Shown here: piece by piece, positions 1 through 5,835 of the stretch
Numbering within the stretch: the stretch's first letter is position 1
Layout of the letters: every line of letters begins with the position of its first letter
NCBI GenBank assembly: GCA_021823905.1
Contig: JAKALX010000195.1
Location: 1-6,904, forward strand
From: Chloroflexota bacterium
GTDB taxonomy: Bacteria; Chloroflexota; Dehalococcoidia; Tepidiformales; Tepidiformaceae
Length of the DNA stretch: 6,904 bases
Direction: 5' to 3'
Position numbers and translations under genes: made by a program
Notes under the pieces: generated by a model
Told to the model about the DNA's origin: nothing
What the model saw: the letters and a program-made list of their open reading frames with translations, nothing else
Databases searched by the model: none

Positions 1-319
1 GAACTTCCTCGACATCGGCACCGTGAACGACCCGCAGCGTGTCGTCAGCGCCCTCAAGGTCATCATCGGCGACCCGTCGGTCAAGGCGATCCTCGTGAAC
101 ATCTTTGGCGGCATGGCGCGCGTCGATATCATCGCCCAGGGCGTGATCGAGGCGCACCGCCAGATCGACATCAAGGTCCCCGTCGTAATGCGCCTGGTCG
201 GCACGAACCTGGCCGAGGGCGAGAAACTCGTCCAGGAATCCGGCCTCCCCCTGATTCGCGCGACGAGTCTCGGCGAAGCAGCCGCGAAGGCCGTCGAAGC
301 AGCCGGCAAAGCCGCATAG
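1..319 (+). CDS. sucC: Succinyl-CoA synthetase (ADP-forming) beta subunit, C-terminal part
   Basis: The 5' end lies outside the window; the reading frame runs from base 2 to a TAG at 317-319 and shows about 105 residues. They align by eye with the C-terminal ligase domain of SucC. They begin with NFLDIG (canonical NFLDVGGGA), continue with an AILVNIFGG motif (E. coli AVLVNIFGG), then VPVVMRLVGTN (E. coli VPVVVRLEGNN), and end in an Ala-rich helix. SucC with SucD interconverts succinyl-CoA and succinate with ADP/ATP in the TCA cycle, in the cytoplasm. One oddity is that the usually conserved GGGA after NFLD reads GTVN here. No sucD follows on the same strand: the next gene, pheT, is convergent, so sucD must lie elsewhere, perhaps upstream. 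The family call is firm. Nucleotide specificity cannot be judged because the ATP-grasp domain is not in the window. Confidence 0.93.
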   Translation, partial: NFLDIGTVNDPQRVVSALKVIIGDPSVKAILVNIFGGMARVDIIAQGVIEAHRQIDIKVPVVMRLVGTNLAEGEKLVQESGLPLIRATSLGEAAAKAVEAAGKAA

Positions 320-339
320 CCGACACGCAATCCAGACAC

Positions 340-369
340 GAAGAGGCCCGGCTGATCCCGGGCCTCTTC
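340..369. terminator. Hairpin between convergent sucC and pheT, probable bidirectional terminator
   Basis: A perfect 12-bp stem has arms at 340-351 (GAAGAGGCCCGG) and 358-369, with a 6-nt loop. It sits 20 bases after the sucC stop and 19 bases after the pheT stop on the other strand. The T-tract on either side is poor (TCGTTCC on the plus strand), so it may be a non-canonical intrinsic terminator as is common in high-GC genomes. The position between two convergent genes supports a shared terminator. Confidence 0.8.
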
Positions 370-388
370 TCGTTCCAGCGTTGAGAGG

Positions 389-2809
389 CTACCCGCCGCG
401 CAGCGTCGCGCCGATCTCCTTCTCGAGCCGTTTGAGGAGACCGGTCTGCACGCGCGCCACATCTTCGTCCGTGAGCGTTCGGTCGTCCGACTGGTAGCGA
501 AGGCTGAGGGCGAGCGACTTCTTCCCGGCCGCGACGCCGGGCCCGCGGTACTCGTCGAAGACGTCGGCGGCGATCCGGACGAGACTCGACCGGTGTGAGC
601 GTACGATTTCCATGAGCCGGCCAGCGGGAAGCGATTCGTCGACCACCAGCGCGAGGTCCTGGCGGACTTCCGGGAAGCGCGAAGGCGGCGTGTAGGCCGG
701 TCGCTCCGGGAGCACGCGCGCGAGATCCTCGATCCACAGTTCGAGCAGGAAGACCGGCTCATCGACGTCGAACTGAGCCGCAACGTCCGGGTGCACCTGA
801 CCGAGAATCCCGACCCGTTCCTTGCCGGCCTTGATCGCGGCCGTGTGACCATCGAGGAGGCCGAACTCGCGGGCAGCTTCGAACGTGGCGCTCACACCGA
901 GGGTGCGCAGGAGCGCCTCCGCATCGCCCTTCAGATCGAAGAAGTCGAGGCGCTCGTCGCTCCCCCGGCCCCAGCGCGTCTCGCGCGGACCACCTAGGAG
1001 CGCGCACAGCACCGGCCGCTCGTGCGGCAGGTCAGCCTCGACGGGCAGATATTCAAATGCGACTTCGAACAGCCGCAGAGGCCCGTCCTCGTGGCGCCGG
1101 TTGAGCGCGTATGTGTCGAGCAGCATCGGTCGCAGGGACGTGCGCAGGTAGGTGTGCTGCGCCGCCACCGGGTTCAAGACCCCGAGCGGCTCGCGCCGGA
1201 CATGGTCGCTCTCCGGGACAACTCGCCGCAGGCGAGGCAGGTCGGTCAGCGTGTAGGTGAGGATCTCCTGGAAGCCAAGCGACGCGGCGGTGTCGCGCAC
1301 CCGCTCGCGAAGGTCGACGACCGGGCGCGGCTCCACGGGCGGGAGCGCGCCGCGGAGCATCGTGGGCGGGAGCCGGTCGTAGCCGTAGATCCGGGCAATG
1401 TCCTCGATCACGTCGTCGGGGATGACCACGTCGGGGCGCCACTCCGGCGGCTGGACGCGGTACGACGCGGGCGGTGTCGGTTCGCAGGCAAACCCAAGCG
1501 CCACGAGGATCCGCTGAACGTCCCCAGCCGGCACCGCGATGCCCAGCACCTGCTCGATGCGAGCGGCCGTGACCAGGATCTCCCGCGGCGGCTGCTTGCC
1601 GGGATACACGTCGACGATGCCCCTGGCCACCGTCCCGCCGGTGAGCTGCTCGAAGAGGTGGAGCGCTCGCCGCTGCGCGTCCTCCGCCATGCCCGGGCCG
1701 ATGCCCTTCTCAAAGCGCAGGGACGCCTCGGTCCGCAGCTTGAGGATGCCCGAGGTACGCCGGATGGAGCCCGGCTTCCAGTTCGCAACTTCGAAGAGGA
1801 TATTCCGAGTTTCGGGCCGCACCTCGCTGTTGCCCCCGCCCATGATTCCGGCGATGCTCACCGGCCCGGCGCCGTCGCAGACGAGCATCATTTCGCCGTC
1901 GAGCTCGCGCTCCACGCCGTCCAGCGTTACCAGCCGCTCGCCCTCCTTCGCCCGCCGCGCCACGATCCGCCTGTCATGAACGAGGTCGTAGTCGAAGGCG
2001 TGGGTCGGATGGCCGGTTTCGAGCATCACGTAGTTCGTGATGTCGACGACGTTGTTGATTGGCCGCATGCCGTGGGCGAGGAGCCGCTCCTGCATCCAGG
2101 CGGGCGAAGGACCGATCGTCACGCCCTGGATCACCGAGGCCATGAATCGCGGGCAGAGATCCGGATCCTCGATGGTGATCGAAACCAGCCCCGAGGCCTC
2201 GGCCGAACTCTCGCGATAGGAGCGATCGGGCTCGTGTAATGGTTTGCCGGTGACGGCCGCGACCTCGCGCGCGAGCCCGAACACCCCGAGCAAATCAGCC
2301 CGGTTCGCCCAAGTCGAGATGTCGAAGACAACGTCCCCGAGCTCTTCGACCAGCGGCCGGCCGACCGTCGCCGTGTCCGGCAGGACGAGGATGCCCTCAT
2401 GGCTGTCGCTCAGCCCGAGCTCCTTCTCGCTCAGGACCATGCCGGCCGAGTCAACGCCACGGATTGGCCGCAATTTCAACTTCGCCCGCTCGCCGGTATG
2501 CCCGTCGATCAGCTCGGCGCCCTCCGTCGCGAACGCGACCTTCTGGCCGGCCGCGAGGTTGGGGGCGCCGCAGACGACCTGCTGCGGGCCGTTGCCAGTC
2601 TCGACGGTGGCGAGCCGCAGGCGATCGGCGTTCGGGTGTGGATCCACCGCGATGACCTGGGCGACGCGAATCCGCTCCGGATCCCACTGCGCGCCAATCG
2701 TCTCCCACGACTCGACCTCGGCCGTCGCGTCGATCAGCCGGCGCGCCAGCTCGGGCACGGGCAGGTCAACGTCGACGAAATCGCGGAGCCAGGCGAGCGA
2801 GAGCTTCAT
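389..2809 (-). CDS. pheT: Phenylalanyl-tRNA synthetase beta subunit
   Basis: The gene is complete, with 806 residues against about 790-810 for typical bacterial PheT. The product is the beta chain of the cytoplasmic alpha2-beta2 enzyme that charges tRNA-Phe. It carries tRNA-binding and editing modules, while catalysis lies in PheS. Domains in order: the N-terminal MKLSLAWLRDFVD start typical of the family; an EMAP-II-like OB tRNA-binding domain at about 40-150; the B3/B4 editing domain at about 210-395, with RPINNVVDITNYVMLETG at 249-266 and HPTHAFDYD following; the B5 domain at about 408-480, with WRPDV at 457-461 and IEDIARIYGYDRLP at 468-481; the catalytic-like core, with an NPVAAQHTYLRTSLRPMLL motif at 546-564; and a C-terminal FDX-ACB anticodon-binding domain from about 711 (RFPEVRQDLALVVD). 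The ATG start is supported by AGGAG (plus-strand CTCCT, 2815-2819) five bases upstream. The usual partner pheS is not directly upstream; a small membrane protein gene lies there, 87 bp away. No frameshift or missing motif is evident. Confidence 0.97.
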   Translation of the reverse strand: MKLSLAWLRDFVDVDLPVPELARRLIDATAEVESWETIGAQWDPERIRVAQVIAVDPHPNADRLRLATVETGNGPQQVVCGAPNLAAGQKVAFATEGAELIDGHTGERAKLKLRPIRGVDSAGMVLSEKELGLSDSHEGILVLPDTATVGRPLVEELGDVVFDISTWANRADLLGVFGLAREVAAVTGKPLHEPDRSYRESSAEASGLVSITIEDPDLCPRFMASVIQGVTIGPSPAWMQERLLAHGMRPINNVVDITNYVMLETGHPTHAFDYDLVHDRRIVARRAKEGERLVTLDGVERELDGEMMLVCDGAGPVSIAGIMGGGNSEVRPETRNILFEVANWKPGSIRRTSGILKLRTEASLRFEKGIGPGMAEDAQRRALHLFEQLTGGTVARGIVDVYPGKQPPREILVTAARIEQVLGIAVPAGDVQRILVALGFACEPTPPASYRVQPPEWRPDVVIPDDVIEDIARIYGYDRLPPTMLRGALPPVEPRPVVDLRERVRDTAASLGFQEILTYTLTDLPRLRRVVPESDHVRREPLGVLNPVAAQHTYLRTSLRPMLLDTYALNRRHEDGPLRLFEVAFEYLPVEADLPHERPVLCALLGGPRETRWGRGSDERLDFFDLKGDAEALLRTLGVSATFEAAREFGLLDGHTAAIKAGKERVGILGQVHPDVAAQFDVDEPVFLLELWIEDLARVLPERPAYTPPSRFPEVRQDLALVVDESLPAGRLMEIVRSHRSSLVRIAADVFDEYRGPGVAAGKKSLALSLRYQSDDRTLTDEDVARVQTGLLKRLEKEIGATLRGG

Positions 2810-2896
2810 GACAACTCCTGGCCGGGATCGTCCGAACCCCGCCGTGACAACGGTTGCGACGACCGGTCAGAGATCGTCCGGGATTCAGCGCGCGAG

Positions 2897-3133
2897 CTAG
2901 TACGTGAGAGCGCCGCTCCAGATGGTTCCGTTGTTCACGAGGACGAGCAGCGTGATGAGCACCGCGGCTTCGGCCAGCAAGAGCAGCGAACCGGTGGCGA
3001 ACCAGACGGCCTGCCGCGTTCCGCGGTTCGCCAGCGCCGGAATCATGAAGATGACGCTCGACGAGGCGAAGATGAGCAAGCAGATGATGCCGAAGCTGTT
3101 CGTGCTGATGAGGAAGGGCAGGATCGAAAGCAT
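2897..3133 (-). CDS. Small membrane protein with two predicted helices, function unknown
   Basis: This 78-residue protein is not recognised as a family member. Two hydrophobic stretches are obvious, at about residues 14-33 and 43-67. They are joined by a short basic loop (NRGTR, 37-41) that should be cytoplasmic by the positive-inside rule, leaving both termini outside. The frame is open further upstream to an ATG at 3199. The start at 3133 is preferred because GGAG (plus-strand 3139-3142) lies five bases before it, and because the upstream extension is charged and not protein-like in character. The gene reads toward pheT with an 87-bp gap, so co-transcription is possible. It is the first gene downstream of the truncated tRNA copy. 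A role in translation should not be inferred from the neighbour alone. Confidence 0.7.
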   Translation of the reverse strand: MLSILPFLISTNSFGIICLLIFASSSVIFMIPALANRGTRQAVWFATGSLLLLAEAAVLITLLVLVNNGTIWSGALTY

Positions 3134-3188
3134 CTGGACTCCGTCGGGCGGGTGACATCGGGCGCGCTCGGCGGCCCCCCCAAGGCGG

Positions 3189-3194
3189 ATCATA
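3189..3194 (-). promoter_or_regulatory. Candidate -10 element for the small membrane protein / pheT unit
   Basis: On the minus strand the hexamer reads TATGAT (five of six consensus bases). It lies about 55 bases before the start at 3133, which would give a leader of roughly 50 nt. No convincing -35 hexamer is seen 16-18 bases upstream, so this is a weak call based on one box and position. Confidence 0.3.
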
Positions 3195-3254
3195 CGCACA
3201 GGGCGGCGTAAGGCGCATCAGCCGGCGGGAGCGCCGCGCGCGAGCGGGGAAAGC

Positions 3255-3329
3255 TGGCGGAGAGGGCGAGATTCGAACTCGCGGAGACTCGCGCCTCGGC
3301 CATTTTCAAGACGGCTCCCTTCAGCCACT
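3255..3329 (-). pseudogene. 5'-truncated tRNA-Ser(UGA) copy; candidate att site (direct repeat)
   Basis: These 75 bases match the last 75 bases (including the encoded CCA) of the intact tRNA-Ser at 4838-4925, with one difference at 3302 (A here, G at 4885). The match stops exactly after plus-strand CCACT. Beyond it the 13 bases that encode the 5' acceptor strand and start of the D arm are replaced by unrelated sequence. The acceptor stem therefore cannot form and this copy should be non-functional. It keeps the UGA anticodon (3306-3308 on the plus strand), the long variable arm, the T arm and CCA. The single change turns one anticodon-stem pair into a G-U wobble. This is what is expected of the displaced original 3' end of a tRNA gene after an element integrates into it. 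Confidence 0.85.
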
Positions 3330-3382
3330 ACAGTTCGATGCCCGATGCTCCTTGAGCACCCCTTCACCCCTTCACGATCCAG

Positions 3383-3399
3383 TCATGACGCGTTCATGA
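3383..3399. repeat. Paired TCATGA palindromes, 11 bp apart
   Basis: TCATGA occurs at 3383-3388 and again at 3394-3399, separated by CGCGT, so the centres are 11 bp (about one helical turn) apart. Each hexamer is itself palindromic. This spacing suits a dimer-of-dimers operator or an arm-type recombinase site 55-70 bp inside the putative element, but chance is not excluded for two hexamers. Confidence 0.3.
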
Positions 3400-3744
3400 A
3401 GTGGTCACCGTCAGGATGGACGCCACGCGAATCACGTTGACCGACAACGCTATCAGGGAGGGGCGGCCGCTAATCCCGCTGTCCCTCGCGCACGAGTCAT
3501 GTCTCGTTTTAGGGTCGTCGCGCGCGTGGTCGTGTGCTAAATGTGCAAACGCCCCATACGGCGAAGCCCCGCCAAGGCGCCATGGTGAGCGCTCCGGTAG
3601 ACATTCGAGACGGTACATCCAGTTAGTTACCCACCGGCCTGTCGCCCGACCCCCGTCGGATGAAACTGGGTAGGCTCTTTGGCGCGATGCCGGCATCCTG
3701 CGGGCCCCCGGCCCGGCTGAGTTTCTTGCTAGAGCTAGGGATCC

Positions 3745-3773
3745 TTCACTGTTCAGCGAGTCTGGGGCATGAT
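3745..3773 (+). promoter_or_regulatory. Candidate sigma-70-type promoter for the 291-aa gene
   Basis: TTCACT at 3745-3750 and CATGAT at 3768-3773 are separated by 17 bases; each matches four of six consensus bases. Transcription would start near 3780, giving a leader of about 32 nt that contains the strong Shine-Dalgarno site before the GTG at 3812. The spacing is ideal but the boxes are only moderate matches. Confidence 0.35.
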
Positions 3774-3811
3774 TCTCAGGCTTAAGACGAGCCCAGGACG
3801 GAGGCGCCAAA

Positions 3812-4687
3812 GTGGCGGCTCGAGAACGACGCGAGGATGTCCTCAAACGCTTAGAGCGTGACCAGGTTCGACTAGCTGCGTTCATGAAGGAATGGAACGC
3901 GCTCGACGCTCTTGTCTACGCTTCGTTCTCTGCGGATGAACTAACCGAAGACGACTACCAAAGCTTCCAGACCCTCCGCGACCAGCTCAACAGGGCGCTC
4001 CCGTTCGTTACGACTCGACTCGGGCCGACGGCCTTCGTGCTCGAATCGTATGGCCGACAGACTCACCACGGCGTCTTCGGGTTCTTACTTCGAGATGTAG
4101 CTCAGCTTCATGTCTTCTTTGAACCTGTCTTTGGACAGATGCAGAAGGACATGTTCTTCCGGACTCGTGCGATGGCGTCGGCAAAACTACAGCAGGCGTT
4201 GGGAACAATCGAGGCTGAAGCGGAACGTATTGCCGAGGGACCAGACATTATCGAGCCACTCCGCGATGTCGCGGCCCGGCTCGGTGCTTCGAGATGCCTC
4301 GAACGCCTCGATGCGGCCGAGGGACAATTTCTTGATGGCAATCCTACGGAGGCAATTCACGATGTTCGGTTGGCGCTCGAATCGTGCGCCAAGGTGTTGG
4401 CAAACAGGCTGACCGACAAGTCCTCTCCGAACCGAGCTTTCAAGGACGCGGTCGACATCCTGGTGTCCCGTGAGGTCATTGACGCCAGCACTGGGGTCAC
4501 GCTGAAGACGAACAAGATTGGGGCTTGGGGGTGGTTGTCGGAGCACGGGTCCCACGATGACGACGAATCGGCGAGCGGCGAGGCTATTTACCGGACGAGT
4601 CGCGAGGCGCGCTACGCCCTCGATTGGGCCCGGGCGTCAATCGAACTCCTTCTCACGGGCGTTGAGGCGCAAGTCGCCGATGACTGA
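3812..4687 (+). CDS. Orphan 291-aa helical protein, function unknown (C-terminal region faintly HEPN/Abi-like)
   Basis: This is the only credible gene inside the tRNA-flanked insert. The GTG start is chosen because GGAGG at 3800-3804 lies seven bases upstream and the frame has a charged, protein-like N terminus (MAARERREDVLKRLERDQVR). The sequence looks soluble and mostly alpha-helical: no signal peptide or membrane helix, a charged helix at 1-30, an acidic stretch near 41-50, a Tyr/Phe-rich middle (about 78-116), a helix rich in Ala and Glu at about 122-143, and a C-terminal part at 178-283. The C-terminal part runs from AIHDVRLALESCAKVL through WLSEHGSHDDD (241-251) to a final amphipathic helix ending in ASIELLL. 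Its order (helix with ALE..K, helix, LS-x-GSH loop, closing helix) recalls HEPN or abortive-infection C-terminal regions. The canonical R-x4-6-H RNase motif is not present, so this is resemblance only. Codon use seems less GC-skewed than in pheT. Confidence 0.8.
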   Translation: MAARERREDVLKRLERDQVRLAAFMKEWNALDALVYASFSADELTEDDYQSFQTLRDQLNRALPFVTTRLGPTAFVLESYGRQTHHGVFGFLLRDVAQLHVFFEPVFGQMQKDMFFRTRAMASAKLQQALGTIEAEAERIAEGPDIIEPLRDVAARLGASRCLERLDAAEGQFLDGNPTEAIHDVRLALESCAKVLANRLTDKSSPNRAFKDAVDILVSREVIDASTGVTLKTNKIGAWGWLSEHGSHDDDESASGEAIYRTSREARYALDWARASIELLLTGVEAQVADD

Positions 4688-4837
4688 CGGAGCCTCGCGC
4701 GCGCCTTCTATCGCCTCCCAACCCTTCTAACCACACAAGTCCCTAACACCCTCCATAGCGCACAGCCGCCGCGGTTCCGAAGCTGGCACACCAGAGGCGA
4801 AACAAGGCAGGAGAAGCCCGGACTCAGATTCAAAAGA

Positions 4838-4912
4838 TGGCGGAGAGGGCGAGATTCGAACTCGCGGAGACTCGCGCCTCGGCCGTTTTCAAGACGGCTC
4901 CCTTCAGCCACT
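4838..4912 (-). repeat. Direct repeat of tRNA-Ser 3' portion (second candidate att copy)
   Basis: This is the partner of the copy at 3255-3329: 74 of 75 bases identical, same orientation, offset 1583 bp. Here the repeat is embedded in the functional tRNA gene. The identity starts in the D loop and ends with CCA. Flanks outside the 75 bases show no extended similarity beyond a few A residues next to the CCA end. Confidence 0.85.
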
Positions 4913-4925
4913 CGGGCACCTCTCC
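4838..4925 (-). tRNA. serT-like: tRNA-Ser(UGA)
   Basis: The 88-nt gene includes an encoded CCA (plus-strand TGG at 4838-4840) and a G discriminator. The acceptor stem GGAGAGG (4925-4919) pairs with CCTCTCC (4848-4842). The anticodon stem is GCCGT/ACGGC, with loop CTTGAAA, so the anticodon is UGA (plus-strand TCA at 4889-4891), which reads UCA and probably other UCN serine codons. The long variable arm (GAG/CTC stem) is diagnostic of the class II serine type. The T stem is GCGAG/CTCGC with loop TTCGAAT. All stems are intact, unlike the truncated copy at 3255-3329. It lies downstream of the two-gene toxin-antitoxin-like unit on the same strand. Confidence 0.96.
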
Positions 4926-4935
4926 GTAGATTCAA

Positions 4936-4941
4936 ACTGTA
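4936..4941 (-). promoter_or_regulatory. Candidate -10 element of the tRNA-Ser gene
   Basis: TACAGT on the minus strand (plus-strand ACTGTA) matches four of six consensus bases and lies 10 bases before the mature tRNA 5' end. That would give transcription start a few bases upstream of the tRNA. No good -35 box is evident at the usual distance. Confidence 0.35.
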
Positions 4942-5021
4942 CCGTTCCTGGCCGCTGCGCGCATGGTTTGACAGCCACGCTTCCAGACGCGAACCCAGGC
5001 ACTCAGTGGACGCGGACGCCT

Positions 5022-5495
5022 CTAGGACTGCCTGGCAGCGAGATTGGCGATCCTCCCGCTGCGCCACCACTCCTCGACCTCCGCGATGACGTCCCCCAGA
5101 GTCGGCCACGCGTCCTCGCCGACGTGTTCGACTCTCTCCGCGCCGTCGTCCAGCATCACGTGGCGGTGATGGCCATCCGCATGTCCCGCCCATTCATGCG
5201 CGTTGTCGTAGCGGACGAGTCTAAGGGGACCGTGCCCTGTTCTCAGGATCGCCTGGTAGGAGTACCTGCGCGTGCGCACTTCCCGGCGGCCATTCCGCCG
5301 TCGGACATCCTGAGTCTTGTCTACGAAGATCTCAATTCCGTCCGCGCAGAGGAGAACCCCATCCCAGATGACGAGCAGATCCGAGATTTCGGGATTCAGC
5401 CGGTCCTCAACGATGAAGTGAGTGAAACCTTCGAGGTTGCCGTAATGGGCCGCCTGGTACTGGTCCCAACTGAGCCAATCGTGCCTACCTGCCAC
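5022..5495 (-). CDS. TumE/DUF6516-like putative toxin of a toxin-antitoxin pair
   Basis: The product has 157 residues and starts at a GTG that overlaps the preceding gene's end by 11 bases. The central and C-terminal part is the informative one. It runs from RRYSYQ at 76-81 through LVRYDNAHEW at 93-102 to the His cluster HADGHHRH at 105-112 (His 105, 109, 110, 112), then WPTLGDVIAEVEEWW at 130-144. A YDN-H…HHRH core followed by a helix of the DVIAEVEEWW type is how TumE-family (DUF6516) toxins look as I recall them; they are known as partners of small antitoxins. The N-terminal 75 residues (LNPEISDLLVIWDGVLLCADGIEIFV, in part) form a beta-rich lead-in. Translational coupling with the upstream 76-aa gene fits a toxin-antitoxin operon. 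The family assignment is by eye and the toxic activity is inferred. No frameshift is seen. Confidence 0.65.
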   Translation of the reverse strand: MAGRHDWLSWDQYQAAHYGNLEGFTHFIVEDRLNPEISDLLVIWDGVLLCADGIEIFVDKTQDVRRRNGRREVRTRRYSYQAILRTGHGPLRLVRYDNAHEWAGHADGHHRHVMLDDGAERVEHVGEDAWPTLGDVIAEVEEWWRSGRIANLAARQS

Positions 5496-5715
5496 CCGAG
5501 AGGCTCTTCAGCGCATCAAGAGCGATGAGCCACCGGGACACCGCGAAGGTTTCTTCCTGATACCCGCAACGTAGCCGCTCGGCAAGCTCGCTGGAATCGA
5601 AACCGAAGTGCTTTTCGTACTGCCGCACCTCGTCCTCCAAGCGCGCCCGCATCTTGAACGCATTCTCTTTGGACTCCGCCGCCGATGGCCACTCGTGTCG
5701 CGTCTTCACCGCCAT
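5485..5715 (-). CDS. Small helical protein, putative antitoxin
   Basis: This 76-residue, highly charged protein starts at an ATG (plus-strand CAT, 5713-5715) and ends 11 bases inside the following gene. It looks all-helical. A basic N terminus (MAVKTRHEW) leads to a long helix at 15-36 (KENAFKMRARLEDEVRQYEK), then FGFDSSELAERLRCG at 37-51 and EETFAVSRWLIALDALKSL at 54-72. The pattern Y-E-K-x-F/Y-G-x-x-S-x-E … W-x-x-A-x-x-x-x resembles small antitoxin-like proteins found beside PIN, nucleotidyltransferase or TumE-type partners. No ribbon-helix-helix, AbrB or HTH DNA-binding motif is evident, so autoregulation cannot be predicted. The role is inferred from size, order and overlap. Confidence 0.6.
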   Translation of the reverse strand: MAVKTRHEWPSAAESKENAFKMRARLEDEVRQYEKHFGFDSSELAERLRCGYQEETFAVSRWLIALDALKSLSGGR

Positions 5716-5721
5716 ACCCTC

Positions 5722-5727
5722 ACTCTA
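5722..5727 (-). promoter_or_regulatory. Candidate -10 box giving a leaderless antitoxin transcript
   Basis: On the minus strand TAGAGT ends exactly six bases before the ATG at 5715. This is the TANNNT-six bases-start arrangement typical of leaderless genes. GAGG overlaps the same six bases but would lie only two bases from the ATG, too close for a normal Shine-Dalgarno site. No -35 box was found. Confidence 0.3.
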
Positions 5728-5835
5728 CACGCTGCCATTGGGATCAGAAAGATCGCACAGGTCCTCATTCGAAGAGTCGGCAGCATCCGCGTCGAATCGC
5801 AACCCCCGACCGAACCCATCGCAGCCTCCGTGCCC

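Larger units (their letters stand above)
3330..3811. other. 482-bp region without a recognisable gene
   Basis: ORFs exist here (a 90-codon frame at 3401-3673 plus, a 163-codon frame at 3394-3885 minus). Neither looks like a protein: both are rich in Arg, Ser and Pro, neither has a good ribosome site, and the minus one runs into the start of the 291-aa gene. Visible small structures are a tandem octamer (ACCCCTTC twice, 3358-3373), a short hairpin at 3346-3358, a pair of TCATGA palindromes (3383-3399), and a possible promoter near the right end. It could be a decayed gene, for example a lost integrase, or a regulatory or RNA-coding stretch. No family could be recognised. Confidence 0.5.
3330..4912. 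mobile_element. Putative small integrated element in tRNA-Ser, no integrase
   Basis: The interval is bounded by 75-bp direct repeats made of the tRNA-Ser 3' portion: 3255-3329 (outside, truncated) and 4838-4912 (inside, completing the functional tRNA). The offset between copies is 1583 bp. Reading along the tRNA strand, the order is chromosomal tRNA 5' end, repeat copy, about 1.5 kb of insert, second repeat copy, then chromosome with pheT. The insert holds a 482-bp region without a clear gene, one 291-aa ORF on the plus strand, and 150 bp of unassigned sequence. Codon choice in the ORF (TTA, CTA, CGA, GAA and CAA present) looks less GC-biased than in pheT, consistent with transfer. No tyrosine recombinase, transposase, replication gene or terminal inverted repeat is visible, so it would have to be a deletion remnant or be mobilised in trans. 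A tandem duplication of the tRNA by homologous recombination is the main alternative. Confidence 0.6.

Noticed and set aside
1022..2239. 405-codon plus-strand ORF opposite pheT
   Set aside because: It lies entirely antisense to a clearly conserved pheT, is rich in Arg, His and Asp repeats typical of high-GC shadow frames, and has no supporting ribosome site or family resemblance.
2399..3211. 270-codon plus-strand ORF across the pheT start and the small membrane gene
   Set aside because: Composition is shadow-like (long Arg/Asp/Glu-rich runs), and it is antisense to pheT and to a gene with a good ribosome site and obvious membrane helices.
3394..3885. 163-codon minus-strand ORF in the unassigned stretch
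   Set aside because: It overlaps the start of the well-supported 291-aa gene on the other strand, is Arg/Ser-rich, and shows no motif; probably chance in GC-rich DNA.
4968..4973. Perfect TTGACA -35 box on the plus strand
   Set aside because: No -10 hexamer follows at 16-18 bases, and no plus-strand gene starts downstream before the toxin-antitoxin-like pair on the opposite strand.
4708..5193. 161-codon minus-strand ORF
   Set aside because: It runs straight through the intact tRNA-Ser and into the toxin-like gene out of frame; tRNA genes commonly create such open frames.
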